Origin: Caulobacteraceae bacterium
Lineage (GTDB): Bacteria; Pseudomonadota; Alphaproteobacteria; Caulobacterales; Caulobacteraceae
Length of the DNA stretch: 48,965 nt
Assembly (NCBI GenBank): GCA_019746095.1
Contig: JAIESL010000016.1
Location: 1-48,965 of the forward strand
Direction: 5' to 3'
Below, one piece after another: positions 28,524 through 37,599 of the stretch. A model generated the notes under the pieces. It had not been told where the DNA came from. It worked only from the letters and a program-made list of their open reading frames with translations, and ran no database searches. The translations under genes were made by a program, and so were the position numbers. Numbering within the stretch: the first letter of the stretch is position 1; the number at the start of each line of letters is the position of its first letter.

Positions 28524-29006
28524 ATGCGTATCGGCCTGTATCCGGGCACGTTCGATCCCGTCACCAACGGGCATATGGACATCATCGGCCGCGCGGTGAA
28601 GCTGGTCGACCGGCTGGTCATCGGGGTGGCCCGCAATGATGAAAAGGGGCCGATGTTCACGACTGCCCAGCGGGTCGAGATGGTTCGTGCCGAGGTGGCG
28701 CACCTCGGTGACAAGGTCGAGGTGCGGCCATTTTCCAGCCTGCTGATGCATTTCGCCGAAGAGCTGGACGCCGGCATCATCGTCCGGGGCCTGCGGGCGG
28801 TGGCCGATTTCGAATATGAGTTCCAGATGACGGCGATGAACCAGCGCCTCAATGCGGACATCGAGACGGTCTTCCTGATGGCGGATCCACGGCATCAGGC
28901 CATCGCCTCGCGCCTGGTCAAGGAGATCGCCCGTCTGGACGGCGCGATCGACAGTTTTGTCAGCCCCGCCGTCGCCGAAATGGTGCGGGCCAAGGTCAAG
29001 GGATAG
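28524..29006 (+). CDS. coaD: Phosphopantetheine adenylyltransferase
   Basis: CoaD transfers AMP from ATP to 4'-phosphopantetheine in coenzyme A synthesis. The 160-residue protein has the nucleotidyltransferase TxGH-like motif in YPGTFDPVTNGHMDII (His17-18 region), then VRGLRAVADFEYEFQM and the C-terminal DSFVSPAVAEMV loop that binds ATP. The ATG at 28524 follows GGGGAGGAAAGCG, a good ribosome binding site. An exported cyclophilin gene follows directly. Confidence 0.97.
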   Translation: MRIGLYPGTFDPVTNGHMDIIGRAVKLVDRLVIGVARNDEKGPMFTTAQRVEMVRAEVAHLGDKVEVRPFSSLLMHFAEELDAGIIVRGLRAVADFEYEFQMTAMNQRLNADIETVFLMADPRHQAIASRLVKEIARLDGAIDSFVSPAVAEMVRAKVKG

Positions 29007-29007
29007 A

Positions 29008-29862
29008 ATGAGCTTCAGGATCGTAACCGCCGGCCTTCTCTCGCTGGCGCTTCTTGCCGGAACCGGTAATGCCCTGGCCCAGACGGCTGCCCCGGAGTGG
29101 CGGACGGTGGCACCAGAGAATCTGCTCGTCATCGATACCGCCAAGGGCCGCATCCTCGTCGAGCTGGAACCCCGCGTGGCTCCGCGCTCGGTCGAGCGTG
29201 TTCGCACCCTGGCCGACCAGGGCTTCTACGACGGCCTGAAATTTCACAGGGTGCTGGAGGGCTTCATGGCCCAGACCGGCGATCCCGAAGGGACCGGCGC
29301 GGGCGGGAGCCCCCTTCCGGATGTGGAAGGCGAGTTCCAGTTCCGTCGCGGTCGCGATAGCGGCTTCTTCAGTGTGGTCACCGGTACCGCCGGCCAGCTG
29401 GGCGTGGCCGGCTCAATGCCGGTCCTGACCCAGCCCGATGCCCAGATGATGGTCACCGCCGACTTCAAGGCTGCGGCCCAGGCGCTGTTCTGCCCCGGCG
29501 TGGCGGGCATGGCGCGCAACCAGGATCCGAACAGTGCCAACAGCCAGTTCTTCCTCATGACCGGCGCCAATGACAGCCTGAATGGTCTCTATACGCCGTT
29601 CGGCCGGGTCGTGGCCGGACTCGAGGTGGTCAGGGCCCTCAAGCCCGGGTCGGAGGCGGCCAACGGCCAGGTCGATAATCCCGATCTGATGACCCGCGCC
29701 CGCACGGCCGCGGCCATGCCCGAAGGGCAGAGGCCCGTGGTTCGGGTGATGAACGCCAACAGTGCCGCCTTTGCCGCCATGGTCGAGCAGGTGCGGACCG
29801 AGCGCGGCTCGCGTTTCACCATTTGCGATGTTCAGCCGGCCGTTCAGGTCAGCGGGGGATGA
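29008..29862 (+). CDS. Exported peptidyl-prolyl isomerase, cyclophilin type (copy 1)
   Basis: A 284-residue periplasmic cyclophilin. The signal peptide MSFRIVTAGLLSLALLAGTG ends near NALAQ. The domain has LKFHRVLEGFMAQTGDPEGTGAGG with the catalytic Arg and Gln, GVAGMARNQDPNSANSQFF and YTPFGRVVAGLEVV. An insertion of about 40 residues separates the two halves of the active site, and a C-terminal extension contains one Cys. It starts 2 bases after coaD. A second copy follows immediately, so this is a local gene duplication. Confidence 0.9.
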   Translation: MSFRIVTAGLLSLALLAGTGNALAQTAAPEWRTVAPENLLVIDTAKGRILVELEPRVAPRSVERVRTLADQGFYDGLKFHRVLEGFMAQTGDPEGTGAGGSPLPDVEGEFQFRRGRDSGFFSVVTGTAGQLGVAGSMPVLTQPDAQMMVTADFKAAAQALFCPGVAGMARNQDPNSANSQFFLMTGANDSLNGLYTPFGRVVAGLEVVRALKPGSEAANGQVDNPDLMTRARTAAAMPEGQRPVVRVMNANSAAFAAMVEQVRTERGSRFTICDVQPAVQVSGG

Positions 29863-29882
29863 TCGACCCGGGAGAGGATGCG

Positions 29883-30773
29883 ATGAAGACCGTCACCGGC
29901 CTTGCGGCCCTGCTCACCCTGACCGCCGCACCGGCCCTGGCACAGGATGTCGGCGGGCCACCCCCGCCACCCCCGCCGCCTGCAGTGGCAGCTGCGGCCG
30001 CAGTGTCCGAGTGGCGGGCGGTTCCGGCCGAGAACCTGCTGGTCATCGACACGACGCGCGGTCGCGTGCTGGTGGAGCTGACTCCCGAGGTCGCACCGCT
30101 TCATGTCGAGCGGATCAAGCTGCTGGCCCGGCGCGGCTTCTACGACAATGTGCCCTGGCACCGGGTCATTGACTGGTTCATGGCCCAGACCGGTGACCCC
30201 CTCGGCAACGGAGAGGGCCAGAGCCCCTATCCGGATCTGAAGGCCGAGTTCACCTTCCGCCGCGATACAGCCATGCCATTCGTCGCCGTCGCGGAGCCGG
30301 CTGGCGCGCGGGTAGGGTTCTTCCACTCCCTGCCGATCCAGACCCAGCCCGACGCGGCCTTCGCCCTGACCGGTGACGGCAAGGTGCATGGCTGGGGCCT
30401 GTACTGCCCGGGCGTGGCCGGCATGGCCCGCGATGAGGGCAATGACACCGCCAACAGCCAGTTTTTCCTGATGCGTCAGGCCTATCCGGCGCTGGACAAG
30501 CGCTACACCATCTGGGGCATGACGGTCGCCGGCCTGGACGTCGTGCGCAGCCTGCGTGTCGGCGACGGTGACAACGGCATGGTGACGTCCGAGCCGGATC
30601 GCATGACCCGGGTACGGATCGCCGCCGACATCGCCGAGGCCGAACGGCCCTCGGTTCAGGTGCTGGCGACGGATTCGCCCCGGTTCCGCACGATGGTGGA
30701 GCAGACGCGGGCGTCGCGCGGCGCTGATTTCTCGGTCTGCGACATCACCCTGCCGGTTCAGGTCGCAAACTAG
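29883..30773 (+). CDS. Exported peptidyl-prolyl isomerase, cyclophilin type (copy 2)
   Basis: A 296-residue paralogue of the preceding cyclophilin. It has signal MKTVTGLAALLTLTAAPALA and then a run of eight prolines and an alanine-rich linker before the SEWRAVPAENLLVIDT start of the domain. Active-site segments are PWHRVIDWFMAQTGDPLGNG, GVAGMARDEGNDTANSQFF and YTIWGMTVAGLDVV. A long insert and the FSVCDIT C-terminus match copy 1. The ATG at 29883 follows GGAGAGGATGCG. The gene ends in a 4-base overlap with the convergent phosphatase gene. Confidence 0.9.
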   Translation: MKTVTGLAALLTLTAAPALAQDVGGPPPPPPPPAVAAAAAVSEWRAVPAENLLVIDTTRGRVLVELTPEVAPLHVERIKLLARRGFYDNVPWHRVIDWFMAQTGDPLGNGEGQSPYPDLKAEFTFRRDTAMPFVAVAEPAGARVGFFHSLPIQTQPDAAFALTGDGKVHGWGLYCPGVAGMARDEGNDTANSQFFLMRQAYPALDKRYTIWGMTVAGLDVVRSLRVGDGDNGMVTSEPDRMTRVRIAADIAEAERPSVQVLATDSPRFRTMVEQTRASRGADFSVCDITLPVQVAN

Positions 30774-31891
30774 CCGCGATTGCGGCGGCGACGGCGGGCC
30801 GGCTTGCGGTCGTCGCGCATCTGCTGGAGCAGCAGGCCCTCCCGCAGGCCGCGGTCGGCCACGCGGACCCGGTCCGAGGGCCAGGCGCGTTGCACCGCTT
30901 CCATGATGGCAGCGCCTGCGAGGACCAGATCGGCCCGGTCGGGCCCGATGCAGGGCTCGGCCGAGCGCCCGGTCGCGCCCATGCGTTTCAGCGTGTCCGC
31001 GGCGGCTTCGCACTCGGACCGGGTCATCCACAGACCGTCGACCAGATTCCGCTGATACCGCCGAAGGCCCAGATGGATGCCGGCCAGGCTGGTGATGGCT
31101 CCCGAGGTGCCGACCATATGGGCGCGCCCCCCGGTGAACAGGTCACGCAGCGCGGGGTCGACCGGGGCATCCGCGATCGCGGCCCCCATGTCGGCCACCA
31201 TGGCCTCGTACCAGGCTTCCAGGTCTCCGGCCGGTTCCGGATGCCGCTCGGCCAGGGTCACCACACCGACCGGGGCCGACATCCAGCCTTCCAGGACAAA
31301 GCTGTCGCCTCGCCGTGACAGCCAGTTGAGCTCGGTGGAGCCGCCCCCGACGTCGACCACCAGGACCGCGTCCACCGTCGGGTCGAACAGGTTCAGACAG
31401 CCCCGGACGGCCAGACGGGCTTCCTCAACGGGGTCGATGATACGCAGCTTCAGGCCGGTGCCCAGGCGGACCCGTTCGATGAAGGCCGGCCCGTTCTCGG
31501 CCTGGCGGCAGGCCTGGGTGGCCACGGCCATCAGGCGGGAGGGATCCACGCCCTTCCGGGCGACGCGCTCGCCACACAGGGCCAGGGCCTCATAGGCCCG
31601 GTCCATGGCCCCGGCATCGAGGACGCCGGTCCGCGACAGCCCTTCGCCCAGCCGTACGATACGGCTGAAGGAGTCGACGACCCGAAAACCGTCGCGCGCC
31701 GGCTTTGCGATCAGCAGCCGGCAATTGTTGGTCCCGAGGTCGAGTGCGCCATACAGCGGCGCATCGCGACCTGAAGCCCTTGAGTCGAGGGCGGTGCCGT
31801 TCGCGGCACCCTGCCCATCGGACCCCGGGGCCTGGGACCTCTGGTCACGCCGTGGCGTGCCTTCGGTCTCCGGCATGGGCCGAACTTTCAT
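30770..31891 (-). CDS. Ppx/GppA family phosphatase
   Basis: Members hydrolyse polyphosphate or the 5'-phosphate of pppGpp. The 373-residue protein starts with about 45 disordered, polar residues, then YGALDLGTNNCRLLIA, the ATPase-like phosphate-1 motif, GEGLSRTG, VATQACR and VVDVGGGSTELNW, then MVGTSGAITSLAGI. A basic tail RKPARRRRRNRG is present. The length is that of the short GppA-like form, lacking the C-terminal HD domain of E. coli Ppx, so exopolyphosphatase versus pppGpp activity is open. GTG and ATG starts nearer the ALDLG motif are possible. Confidence 0.9.
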   Translation of the reverse strand: MKVRPMPETEGTPRRDQRSQAPGSDGQGAANGTALDSRASGRDAPLYGALDLGTNNCRLLIAKPARDGFRVVDSFSRIVRLGEGLSRTGVLDAGAMDRAYEALALCGERVARKGVDPSRLMAVATQACRQAENGPAFIERVRLGTGLKLRIIDPVEEARLAVRGCLNLFDPTVDAVLVVDVGGGSTELNWLSRRGDSFVLEGWMSAPVGVVTLAERHPEPAGDLEAWYEAMVADMGAAIADAPVDPALRDLFTGGRAHMVGTSGAITSLAGIHLGLRRYQRNLVDGLWMTRSECEAAADTLKRMGATGRSAEPCIGPDRADLVLAGAAIMEAVQRAWPSDRVRVADRGLREGLLLQQMRDDRKPARRRRRNRG

Positions 31892-32022
31892 GGTGGGCGG
31901 TCCAAAGCGGCGCCCGTCCCGGACACTCTAGGACCGTGCAATCGTCCGAGCCAAGCGTGTCTGTCGTGAAAATGAACGGAAAGGCCGGATCAGGCTCAGG
32001 TCGGGTCATTCACTGTCCCCTC

Positions 32023-32337
32023 ATGACCCAGGAAACTGTCGCGAAATTCGGCCTCGGCCAGATCGTTCGTCATCGCGACGCCGCCTTTGGCGGCGTGGTG
32101 ATCGACATTGACGCGGCCTATGCCGGCCAGCCGGGGGAGACCGGTGAGGTCGCGCCGGACCAGCCCTTTTATCAGGTCCTGGCCATCGGGCCCGATGGCG
32201 GCTTCGTCGCCTATGCCGCTGAAACGGCGCTGGAACATGATCCCGAGCTTGCAGCCCTGACGCGGGAATCGGAGGCCCGCTGGTTCACGGTCGATGCCCA
32301 GGGGCACCATGCGCCCCGGGCCCATGCCATCCACTGA
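32023..32337 (+). CDS. hspQ: Heat shock protein HspQ
   Basis: HspQ is a small hemimethylated-DNA-binding-type protein that in E. coli acts as a Lon specificity factor. The 104-residue product matches across its length: AKFGLGQIVRHRDAAFGGVVIDID, then QPFYQVLAIGPDGG and LEHDPELAALTRESEARWF. The ATG at 32023 (MTQETVAKFG) is the conserved start; the frame is open further upstream without similarity. The 131-base gap to the phosphatase gene serves both divergent genes. Confidence 0.93.
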   Translation: MTQETVAKFGLGQIVRHRDAAFGGVVIDIDAAYAGQPGETGEVAPDQPFYQVLAIGPDGGFVAYAAETALEHDPELAALTRESEARWFTVDAQGHHAPRAHAIH

Positions 32338-32429
32338 CCTGACTCATCTGCGGCTGGCGTGAGTGGCCGGGCGCGCCTAGATTGCTGGCCAAGGGTCGAG
32401 CAGAGCCCGACGGTAGGAGGAGCGCGTCC

Positions 32430-33305
32430 ATGTCCGACTTCGAACACGTGTTCGACGCCCCCCCGCCCGGGGCCGCCGCCGACTGGACCATTCCGCAGGA
32501 CTGGGCCGCCTATGACGCGGTCGAGCACCAAACCTGGGACACGCTGTATGCCCGGCAGATGAAGATCCTGCCCGGTCGCGCCGCAGACGTCTTCCTGCAG
32601 GGGCTGAAGGCGCTGGACCTCAACACCGGTGGCATCCCGGATTTCGCGGTGATGAACCCCAAGCTCCAGGCCCTGACGGGCTGGACGGTCGTCTGTGTGC
32701 CCGGACTCGTGCCGGATGAGGTCTTCTTCGACCATCTGGCCAACCGCCGCTTCCCCTCGGGCCAGTTCATCCGCAAGCCGGACCAGCTGGACTATCTGCA
32801 GGAGCCGGACATCTTCCACGATGTCTTCGGCCATGTGCCGATGCTGACCGACCCCGATTTTGCCGCCTATATGGAGGCCTATGGCAAGGGTGGTCAGAGG
32901 GCGGCGTCGCTGGGCGTGCTGCAGAACCTGGCCCGGCTGTACTGGTACACGGTCGAGTTCGGCCTGATGCAGGACGCCGACGGACTTCGCATCTACGGGG
33001 CCGGGATCGTGTCCTCGGCGACCGAGAGCGTCTTTTCGCTGGAAGATGCCTCGCCCAACCGCCTCGGCTTTGACCTCGAGCGGGTGATGCGGACCCTCTA
33101 CCGGATTGACGACTTCCAGCAGGTCTATTTCGTCATCGATTCCATCGAGCAACTGAAACAGCAGACCCTGCAGGACTTCGGCCCGATCTACGGCCGGCTG
33201 AAAGGCGCGGCCGATATCGCCATCGACGCCGTCCTGCCGACGGACCGGGTGGTCAGCCGCGGCAGCCAGGCCTATGCGGCGCGCGGTGGGCGATTCGCGG
33301 CCTGA
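32430..33305 (+). CDS. phhA: Phenylalanine 4-monooxygenase
   Basis: The non-heme iron, pterin-dependent hydroxylase converts phenylalanine to tyrosine. The 291-residue protein keeps the iron ligands His130 and His135 in EPDIFHDVFGHVPML and Glu176 in YWYTVEFGL. RRFPSGQFIRKPDQLDYLQ is also typical. TAGGAGGA at 32414-32421 precedes the ATG at 32430, deciding the start over the frame opening at 32382. A pterin-4a-carbinolamine dehydratase partner is not in this window. Confidence 0.97.
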   Translation: MSDFEHVFDAPPPGAAADWTIPQDWAAYDAVEHQTWDTLYARQMKILPGRAADVFLQGLKALDLNTGGIPDFAVMNPKLQALTGWTVVCVPGLVPDEVFFDHLANRRFPSGQFIRKPDQLDYLQEPDIFHDVFGHVPMLTDPDFAAYMEAYGKGGQRAASLGVLQNLARLYWYTVEFGLMQDADGLRIYGAGIVSSATESVFSLEDASPNRLGFDLERVMRTLYRIDDFQQVYFVIDSIEQLKQQTLQDFGPIYGRLKGAADIAIDAVLPTDRVVSRGSQAYAARGGRFAA

Positions 33306-33378
33306 GGCCGGTTCTGTCCCGTCATGACCCCGAACTGACAGTGAGCGCCGGCGGCGAGGCCGATCGCCGGGGGGCGGA

Positions 33379-33816
33379 TCATCCCCTTGCTGAAAGCGAC
33401 GGCCAGGCGAGCCAGGTCCCGATCGCATAGGCCAGGCCGTAGACCAGGACGATCAGGGAACTCCACAGCACAAACGGCGTCACCCCGCCGAAATTGAGCG
33501 CCAGCGCCGGGACCAGCACCAGACCGCGCAACAGATAGACCGCCGAGATCAGGACCAGCGCGGTCCGGATCAGCGGCAGACGGGCGATCAGGCCGGCGCC
33601 GGAGAAGGCATAGGCGGACCAGACCGCGAGAACGGTGGCGATGCCGATGGTGATCAGGGTCGGGACCGGCGAGCCCCGCTCGGCCATACGCGCCATACCC
33701 TCGCCGGCACCGAAGAAGCGGTACCAGGCAGGCCCGCCGGCGAACACGGCAAGATGCAGCAGGGAGGCGAGGGCGCTCAGGATCCCGCCTGCGATCAGGA
33801 ACGGATTGGCCGCCAT
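33379..33816 (-). CDS. Four-helix membrane protein
   Basis: A 145-residue integral membrane protein with about four helices (LIAGGILSALASLLHLAVFAG at the N-terminus, LITIGIATVLAVWSAYAF, ALVLISAVYLLRGLVLVPAL and LWSSLIVLVYGLAYAIGTWLAW). The ATG at 33816 puts the first helix at the N-terminus; the open frame to 33855 adds non-hydrophobic residues. A loop AWYRFFGAGEGMARMAERGS lies between helices 1 and 2. I recognise no family. It lies 10 bases downstream of the AST operon's last gene. Confidence 0.65.
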   Translation of the reverse strand: MAANPFLIAGGILSALASLLHLAVFAGGPAWYRFFGAGEGMARMAERGSPVPTLITIGIATVLAVWSAYAFSGAGLIARLPLIRTALVLISAVYLLRGLVLVPALALNFGGVTPFVLWSSLIVLVYGLAYAIGTWLAWPSLSARG

Positions 33817-33826
33817 CGCGTGCGCC

Positions 33827-35164
33827 TCAGTTTCGCTGGAAGGGATAGAAGCCACCGCCGAGACCGAGCAGGCCGGTCAGTTCATCCAGCGCCACCCGGC
33901 TCTCCTCGAGCAGGTCCGGGCCGGCGAGGTCGGCGGGCGTCAGGCGGTCACGATAGTGTCTGGCCCCCCAGGCCGACAGCCGGCCGTGCAGGTCATCGGT
34001 CAGCCGCATGGCCGGGTTGGTCGCGGCCTGTTCGGCCTCGGTCAGGACCACGCGCAGACGCAGGCAGGCGGGGCCGCCGCCGTTGCGCATCGACTGGCGC
34101 ACATCGACGTATTCGACGCGGCCGATGGGGCCGTTGGAGGCGGCCAGCCGCTCGGCGACCGCATGGCTGCGCGGGTTGTCGCGCGTCTCGGTCGGGCAGA
34201 TCAGGGTCAGGCGATCCTCGCCGGGGATCTGCACCAGCATGGAGTTGAACAGATAGCTGGAGATGGCGTCGGCCAGGGGCAGGTCGGTAGACGAGACCTC
34301 GACGAAGACCGGCTCGAACCGGTCCCCGGCGGCGGCGCGGATGGCGGCCTTGGTTCCCGCCGTGTCCTCGAAGGCGAGCTCGTGGAAGAACAGGGTCTCC
34401 AGGGCCCCGACGCAGACGACGTCATTGTGGAAGGTCCCGCCGGCAATGGCGGCGCGGGACTGGCGGGCCAGCACCACGCCGGACGCGCCGTGCCGGCTGG
34501 CCACGGCCTGCGAGGCCTCGCGCGTCTGGCGGGCCGGGAAGGCGTCGGCCCAGGGTTCGAAGGCCTCGCGGCCCCAGACCAGCAGATTGACGCCGGGCTC
34601 GCCGTGTTCGGCGCACAGGCGGACATGGTTGGCGGCACCCTCGTCGGCGAGGTGGGCGACAGAGGCCAGGGCGTCGTGGACGGCGAACCGGTCCGTGTCC
34701 GGGAACAGGGCGTCCAGCGACCGTTTGGTCTGTTCGTGCTCGAGCGAGCGGTGCAGGTTGGTGACCAGGTTGGCGGGGGTGAAATGCACCCGGCCGTCGG
34801 CGGCGTCTGCGGACGGCGTCACCGTCGCCGCATTGGCGGCCCACATGGGCGAGGCCGAGCAGGCGGCCGCGGCAAAGGTCGGCGCGTCCTTCCAGGCTTG
34901 TTCCAGCACACGGGCGTCCGAACCGGTGAAGCCGAGGCTGCGCAGGAAGGGGATGTTGGGCCGCTCATGCGGCGGCAGGACGTATTGCGGCAGGCCGAGG
35001 TCGGCCAGGGTCTTCATCTTGTCGAGGCCCTGCAACACGGCCGCGCGCGGGTTCGACGCCTCGCCCTTGTTCAGGCTGGACGCCAGATTGCCCGGCGACA
35101 GGCCTGCATAGGAGTGGGTCGGGCCGATCAGGCCGTCGGCATTGGCTTCGAGGGCGGAGGTCAC
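33827..35164 (-). CDS. astB: N-succinylarginine dihydrolase
   Basis: AstB hydrolyses N2-succinylarginine to succinylornithine, CO2 and two ammonia, the second step of the arginine succinyltransferase route. The 445-residue protein shows DGLIGPTHSYAGLSPGN at the start, then HFTPANLVTNLHRSLEHEQT, AIAGGTFHNDVVCVG with the catalytic His, and RNGGGPACLRLRV with the nucleophilic Cys. The GTG start at 35164 overlaps the astD stop (GTGA). Length and motifs are normal. Confidence 0.97.
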   Translation of the reverse strand: MTSALEANADGLIGPTHSYAGLSPGNLASSLNKGEASNPRAAVLQGLDKMKTLADLGLPQYVLPPHERPNIPFLRSLGFTGSDARVLEQAWKDAPTFAAAACSASPMWAANAATVTPSADAADGRVHFTPANLVTNLHRSLEHEQTKRSLDALFPDTDRFAVHDALASVAHLADEGAANHVRLCAEHGEPGVNLLVWGREAFEPWADAFPARQTREASQAVASRHGASGVVLARQSRAAIAGGTFHNDVVCVGALETLFFHELAFEDTAGTKAAIRAAAGDRFEPVFVEVSSTDLPLADAISSYLFNSMLVQIPGEDRLTLICPTETRDNPRSHAVAERLAASNGPIGRVEYVDVRQSMRNGGGPACLRLRVVLTEAEQAATNPAMRLTDDLHGRLSAWGARHYRDRLTPADLAGPDLLEESRVALDELTGLLGLGGGFYPFQRN

Positions 35165-36591
35165 GCCCTCAAGCCTTTGATCTCACTTTCGATATTCTTC
35201 ACGCGCTGCGCCTCGAAACTGGCCACCGGATAGGCGCAGTAGTCCGCCGCGTAATAGGCGCTCGGCCGGTGATTGCCGCTGGCGCCGAGGCCGCCGAAGG
35301 GCATGTCGCCGGCGGCGCCCGTGGTCGGGCGGTTGAAGTTCACGACGCCCGCGCGGATGCGGCGGATGAACCGGTCCCAGTGGGCCGGGTCGTCGCTGAC
35401 CAGACCGGCGGACAGGCCGTAGCGGGTGGCGTTGGCTTCGGCGATGGCGGCGTCGAATGAAGAGACGCGCGTAACCGACAGGAAGGGCGCGAAGATTTCC
35501 TCGTCTGGGACATCCACGCCGGTGACGTCGATGATGGCGGGGGCGACAAAGGCCCCCGGCAGATTGCCGACGGGGCCGGAGGCGCGGATCACCTTCGCGC
35601 CCATGTCGATCCGGTCCTGCAAAGCCTTCAGCGCGGCCTCGGCGGCCTTCACCGAGATCAGCGGGCCGGCATAGGGTTCGGGGGTGGAGTTCCATGGCGC
35701 GAAGATCAGCCGTTCGACCATGGCGTTGACCGCCTCGACGATCGCGTCGCCCTGCGGCCCTTCCGGCACGATCAGCCGGCGGGCGCAGGAGCAGCGCTGG
35801 CCTGTCGTGACGAAGGCGGACTGGACCACGATCCCGGCCACGGCCTCTGCGTCGGCCGCGTCCCAGACCACCAGCGGATTGTTGCCGCCCAGCTCCAGCG
35901 CCAGGATCACATGCGGATCGTCGGCGAATTTGCGCCGGAAATGGGCGCCCGCCGCGCCCGAGCCGGTGAACATCAGGGCGTCGATGCCGCTGTCCAGCAG
36001 GGCCGCCCCGGTCTCGCGTCCGCCCTGGACGACATTGACCACGCCGTCCGGCAGGTCAGCCTCGGCGAAGGCCTCGGCCATCAACTGGCCGATGCAGGGG
36101 GTCTCTTCCGAGGGCTTGAAGACGACGGTGTCACCGGCCAGCAGGGCCGGGACGATATGGCCATTGGGCAGGTGGCCGGGGAAGTTGAACGGCCCGAGCA
36201 CCGCCGCCACGCCGTGTGGACGATGCCGCAGCGTGGCCTGGCCGAAGCCGGTCTCGGCCGTACGCTCGCCGGTGCGCTCGTCATAGGCGCGGATCGAGAT
36301 ATCGACCTTGCCCGCCATGGCACCGAGTTCGGCCGTCGTCTCCCACAGGGCCTTGCCGGTCTCTCTGGAGATGGCCTCGGCCATCGCCGGGGCGCGGGCC
36401 TTGAGCACCGACTGATAGCGTTTGACCGCATCGACCCGGTCCTGACGCGAGCGGTCCGCCCAGTCGGGGAAGGCGGCGCGGGCGCGGTCGGTCGCGGCCT
36501 GAACCTCGGCGGCCGTGGCGGCGGCACCCTCCCAGACGGTTTCGCCGGTGGCGGGATCGATGGATTTGAAATGGGTCATTCTGTCACTCAC
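35161..36591 (-). CDS. astD: Succinylglutamate-semialdehyde dehydrogenase
   Basis: AstD oxidises N-succinylglutamate semialdehyde to N-succinylglutamate with NAD. The 476-residue aldehyde dehydrogenase keeps FKPSEETP in the cofactor site, FTGSGAAGAHFRR, the general base in LALELGGNNPLVV and the catalytic Cys in TGQRCSCARRL. A GTG at 36591 overlaps the astA stop (GTGA); the ATG at 36579 four codons in (MTHFKSIDP) is the other candidate. The end overlaps astB. Confidence 0.95.
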   Translation of the reverse strand: MSDRMTHFKSIDPATGETVWEGAAATAAEVQAATDRARAAFPDWADRSRQDRVDAVKRYQSVLKARAPAMAEAISRETGKALWETTAELGAMAGKVDISIRAYDERTGERTAETGFGQATLRHRPHGVAAVLGPFNFPGHLPNGHIVPALLAGDTVVFKPSEETPCIGQLMAEAFAEADLPDGVVNVVQGGRETGAALLDSGIDALMFTGSGAAGAHFRRKFADDPHVILALELGGNNPLVVWDAADAEAVAGIVVQSAFVTTGQRCSCARRLIVPEGPQGDAIVEAVNAMVERLIFAPWNSTPEPYAGPLISVKAAEAALKALQDRIDMGAKVIRASGPVGNLPGAFVAPAIIDVTGVDVPDEEIFAPFLSVTRVSSFDAAIAEANATRYGLSAGLVSDDPAHWDRFIRRIRAGVVNFNRPTTGAAGDMPFGGLGASGNHRPSAYYAADYCAYPVASFEAQRVKNIESEIKGLRA

Positions 36592-37595
36592 GTCTTCACC
36601 CGCACGATGTCGCCCGACTTCACCCGCAGCACGTCCGCGGTCTCGGCTGTGAGGGTGACGACATCCCCCTCGATCGACGCGCGCTGGCGCACCGAGCGGA
36701 AGCCACCGACGCTGCCGGTCGAGATCAGGGCCGGCAGTTCCGCCTCCACCTCCTGTGCCACCGCCACCTTCAGGCTCCGGGCATCGCGCACGGTGCGGAT
36801 ATTGTCGCGGTCGCAGGTCACGGTCGGGCCGGCGTCGAAGATGTCGATCAGGCCGTTGGGACGGAAGCCTTCGCTTTCCAGCAGGGCCATGGCGGGCACG
36901 CCCTGCGGGTGGACCTTGCCGATCACCGCACGGGCGGGCTCGGGCAGCAGGTCCATATAGATCGGGTGGCGCGGGGCCAGGTCCAGGATGAATTGCTTGT
37001 CGGTCGAACCGGTCATCCGGTCGGCCTCATCGAAATCCATGGGGAAGAATTTGTGCGCCACATGGTCCCAGAACGGGCAGGCGCCGTCCGGCGTGAACAC
37101 CCCGCGCAGCTCGGCCAGGACGGTGTCGGCGAACAGGTCAGGCTCGGCCCCGATGAGCATGTAGCGCGACTGGCTCAGCAGCCGTCCCGCGCCGCCCTTG
37201 CGCCGGTCGGCCTTGAGGAACAGCGAGCCGACCTCGGTCCAGCCAGTGCATTCATTGACCAGCACCAGGGTCTTCTGTTCCAGCCTGATGCCCAGCGAGG
37301 GCGAGGACTGGGTGTTGGTCACGACGCGGAACGAGAAGAAGGGCCGGTTCAGCCCGACCGCCGCCTTGACCGATCCGATGCCGTCGACGTCGCCGGTCTC
37401 GGTCTCTTCCAGCATCAGGGTGTACCAGCGGTGCCGGGGCTCGATCTTGCCGGCAAAACTGTCCCGGCTCAGGTCCAGCCGTTCGGCGAGCTGGTCAGGA
37501 TCCTCGGGCAGGCTGGTGAAGCCCGGCCCGGACAGGATGGCCAGTTCCAGAAGGAAGTCGAGATCGGCGGGGCCGGCGGGGCGGACGACGAGCAT
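36588..37595 (-). CDS. astA: Arginine N-succinyltransferase
   Basis: AstA transfers succinyl from succinyl-CoA to arginine, starting the pathway. The 335-residue protein begins MLVVRPAGPADLDFLLELA and contains FSFRVVTNTQSSPSLGI, TEVGSLFLKADRRKGGAGRLLSQSRY and FWDHVAHKFFPMDFDEADR, all characteristic. The C-terminal stretch after FDAGPTVTCDRDNI is retained. The gene begins 4 bases after the upstream M20 hydrolase, showing co-transcription. Confidence 0.96.
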   Translation of the reverse strand: MLVVRPAGPADLDFLLELAILSGPGFTSLPEDPDQLAERLDLSRDSFAGKIEPRHRWYTLMLEETETGDVDGIGSVKAAVGLNRPFFSFRVVTNTQSSPSLGIRLEQKTLVLVNECTGWTEVGSLFLKADRRKGGAGRLLSQSRYMLIGAEPDLFADTVLAELRGVFTPDGACPFWDHVAHKFFPMDFDEADRMTGSTDKQFILDLAPRHPIYMDLLPEPARAVIGKVHPQGVPAMALLESEGFRPNGLIDIFDAGPTVTCDRDNIRTVRDARSLKVAVAQEVEAELPALISTGSVGGFRSVRQRASIEGDVVTLTAETADVLRVKSGDIVRVKT

Positions 37596-37599
37596 GGGC

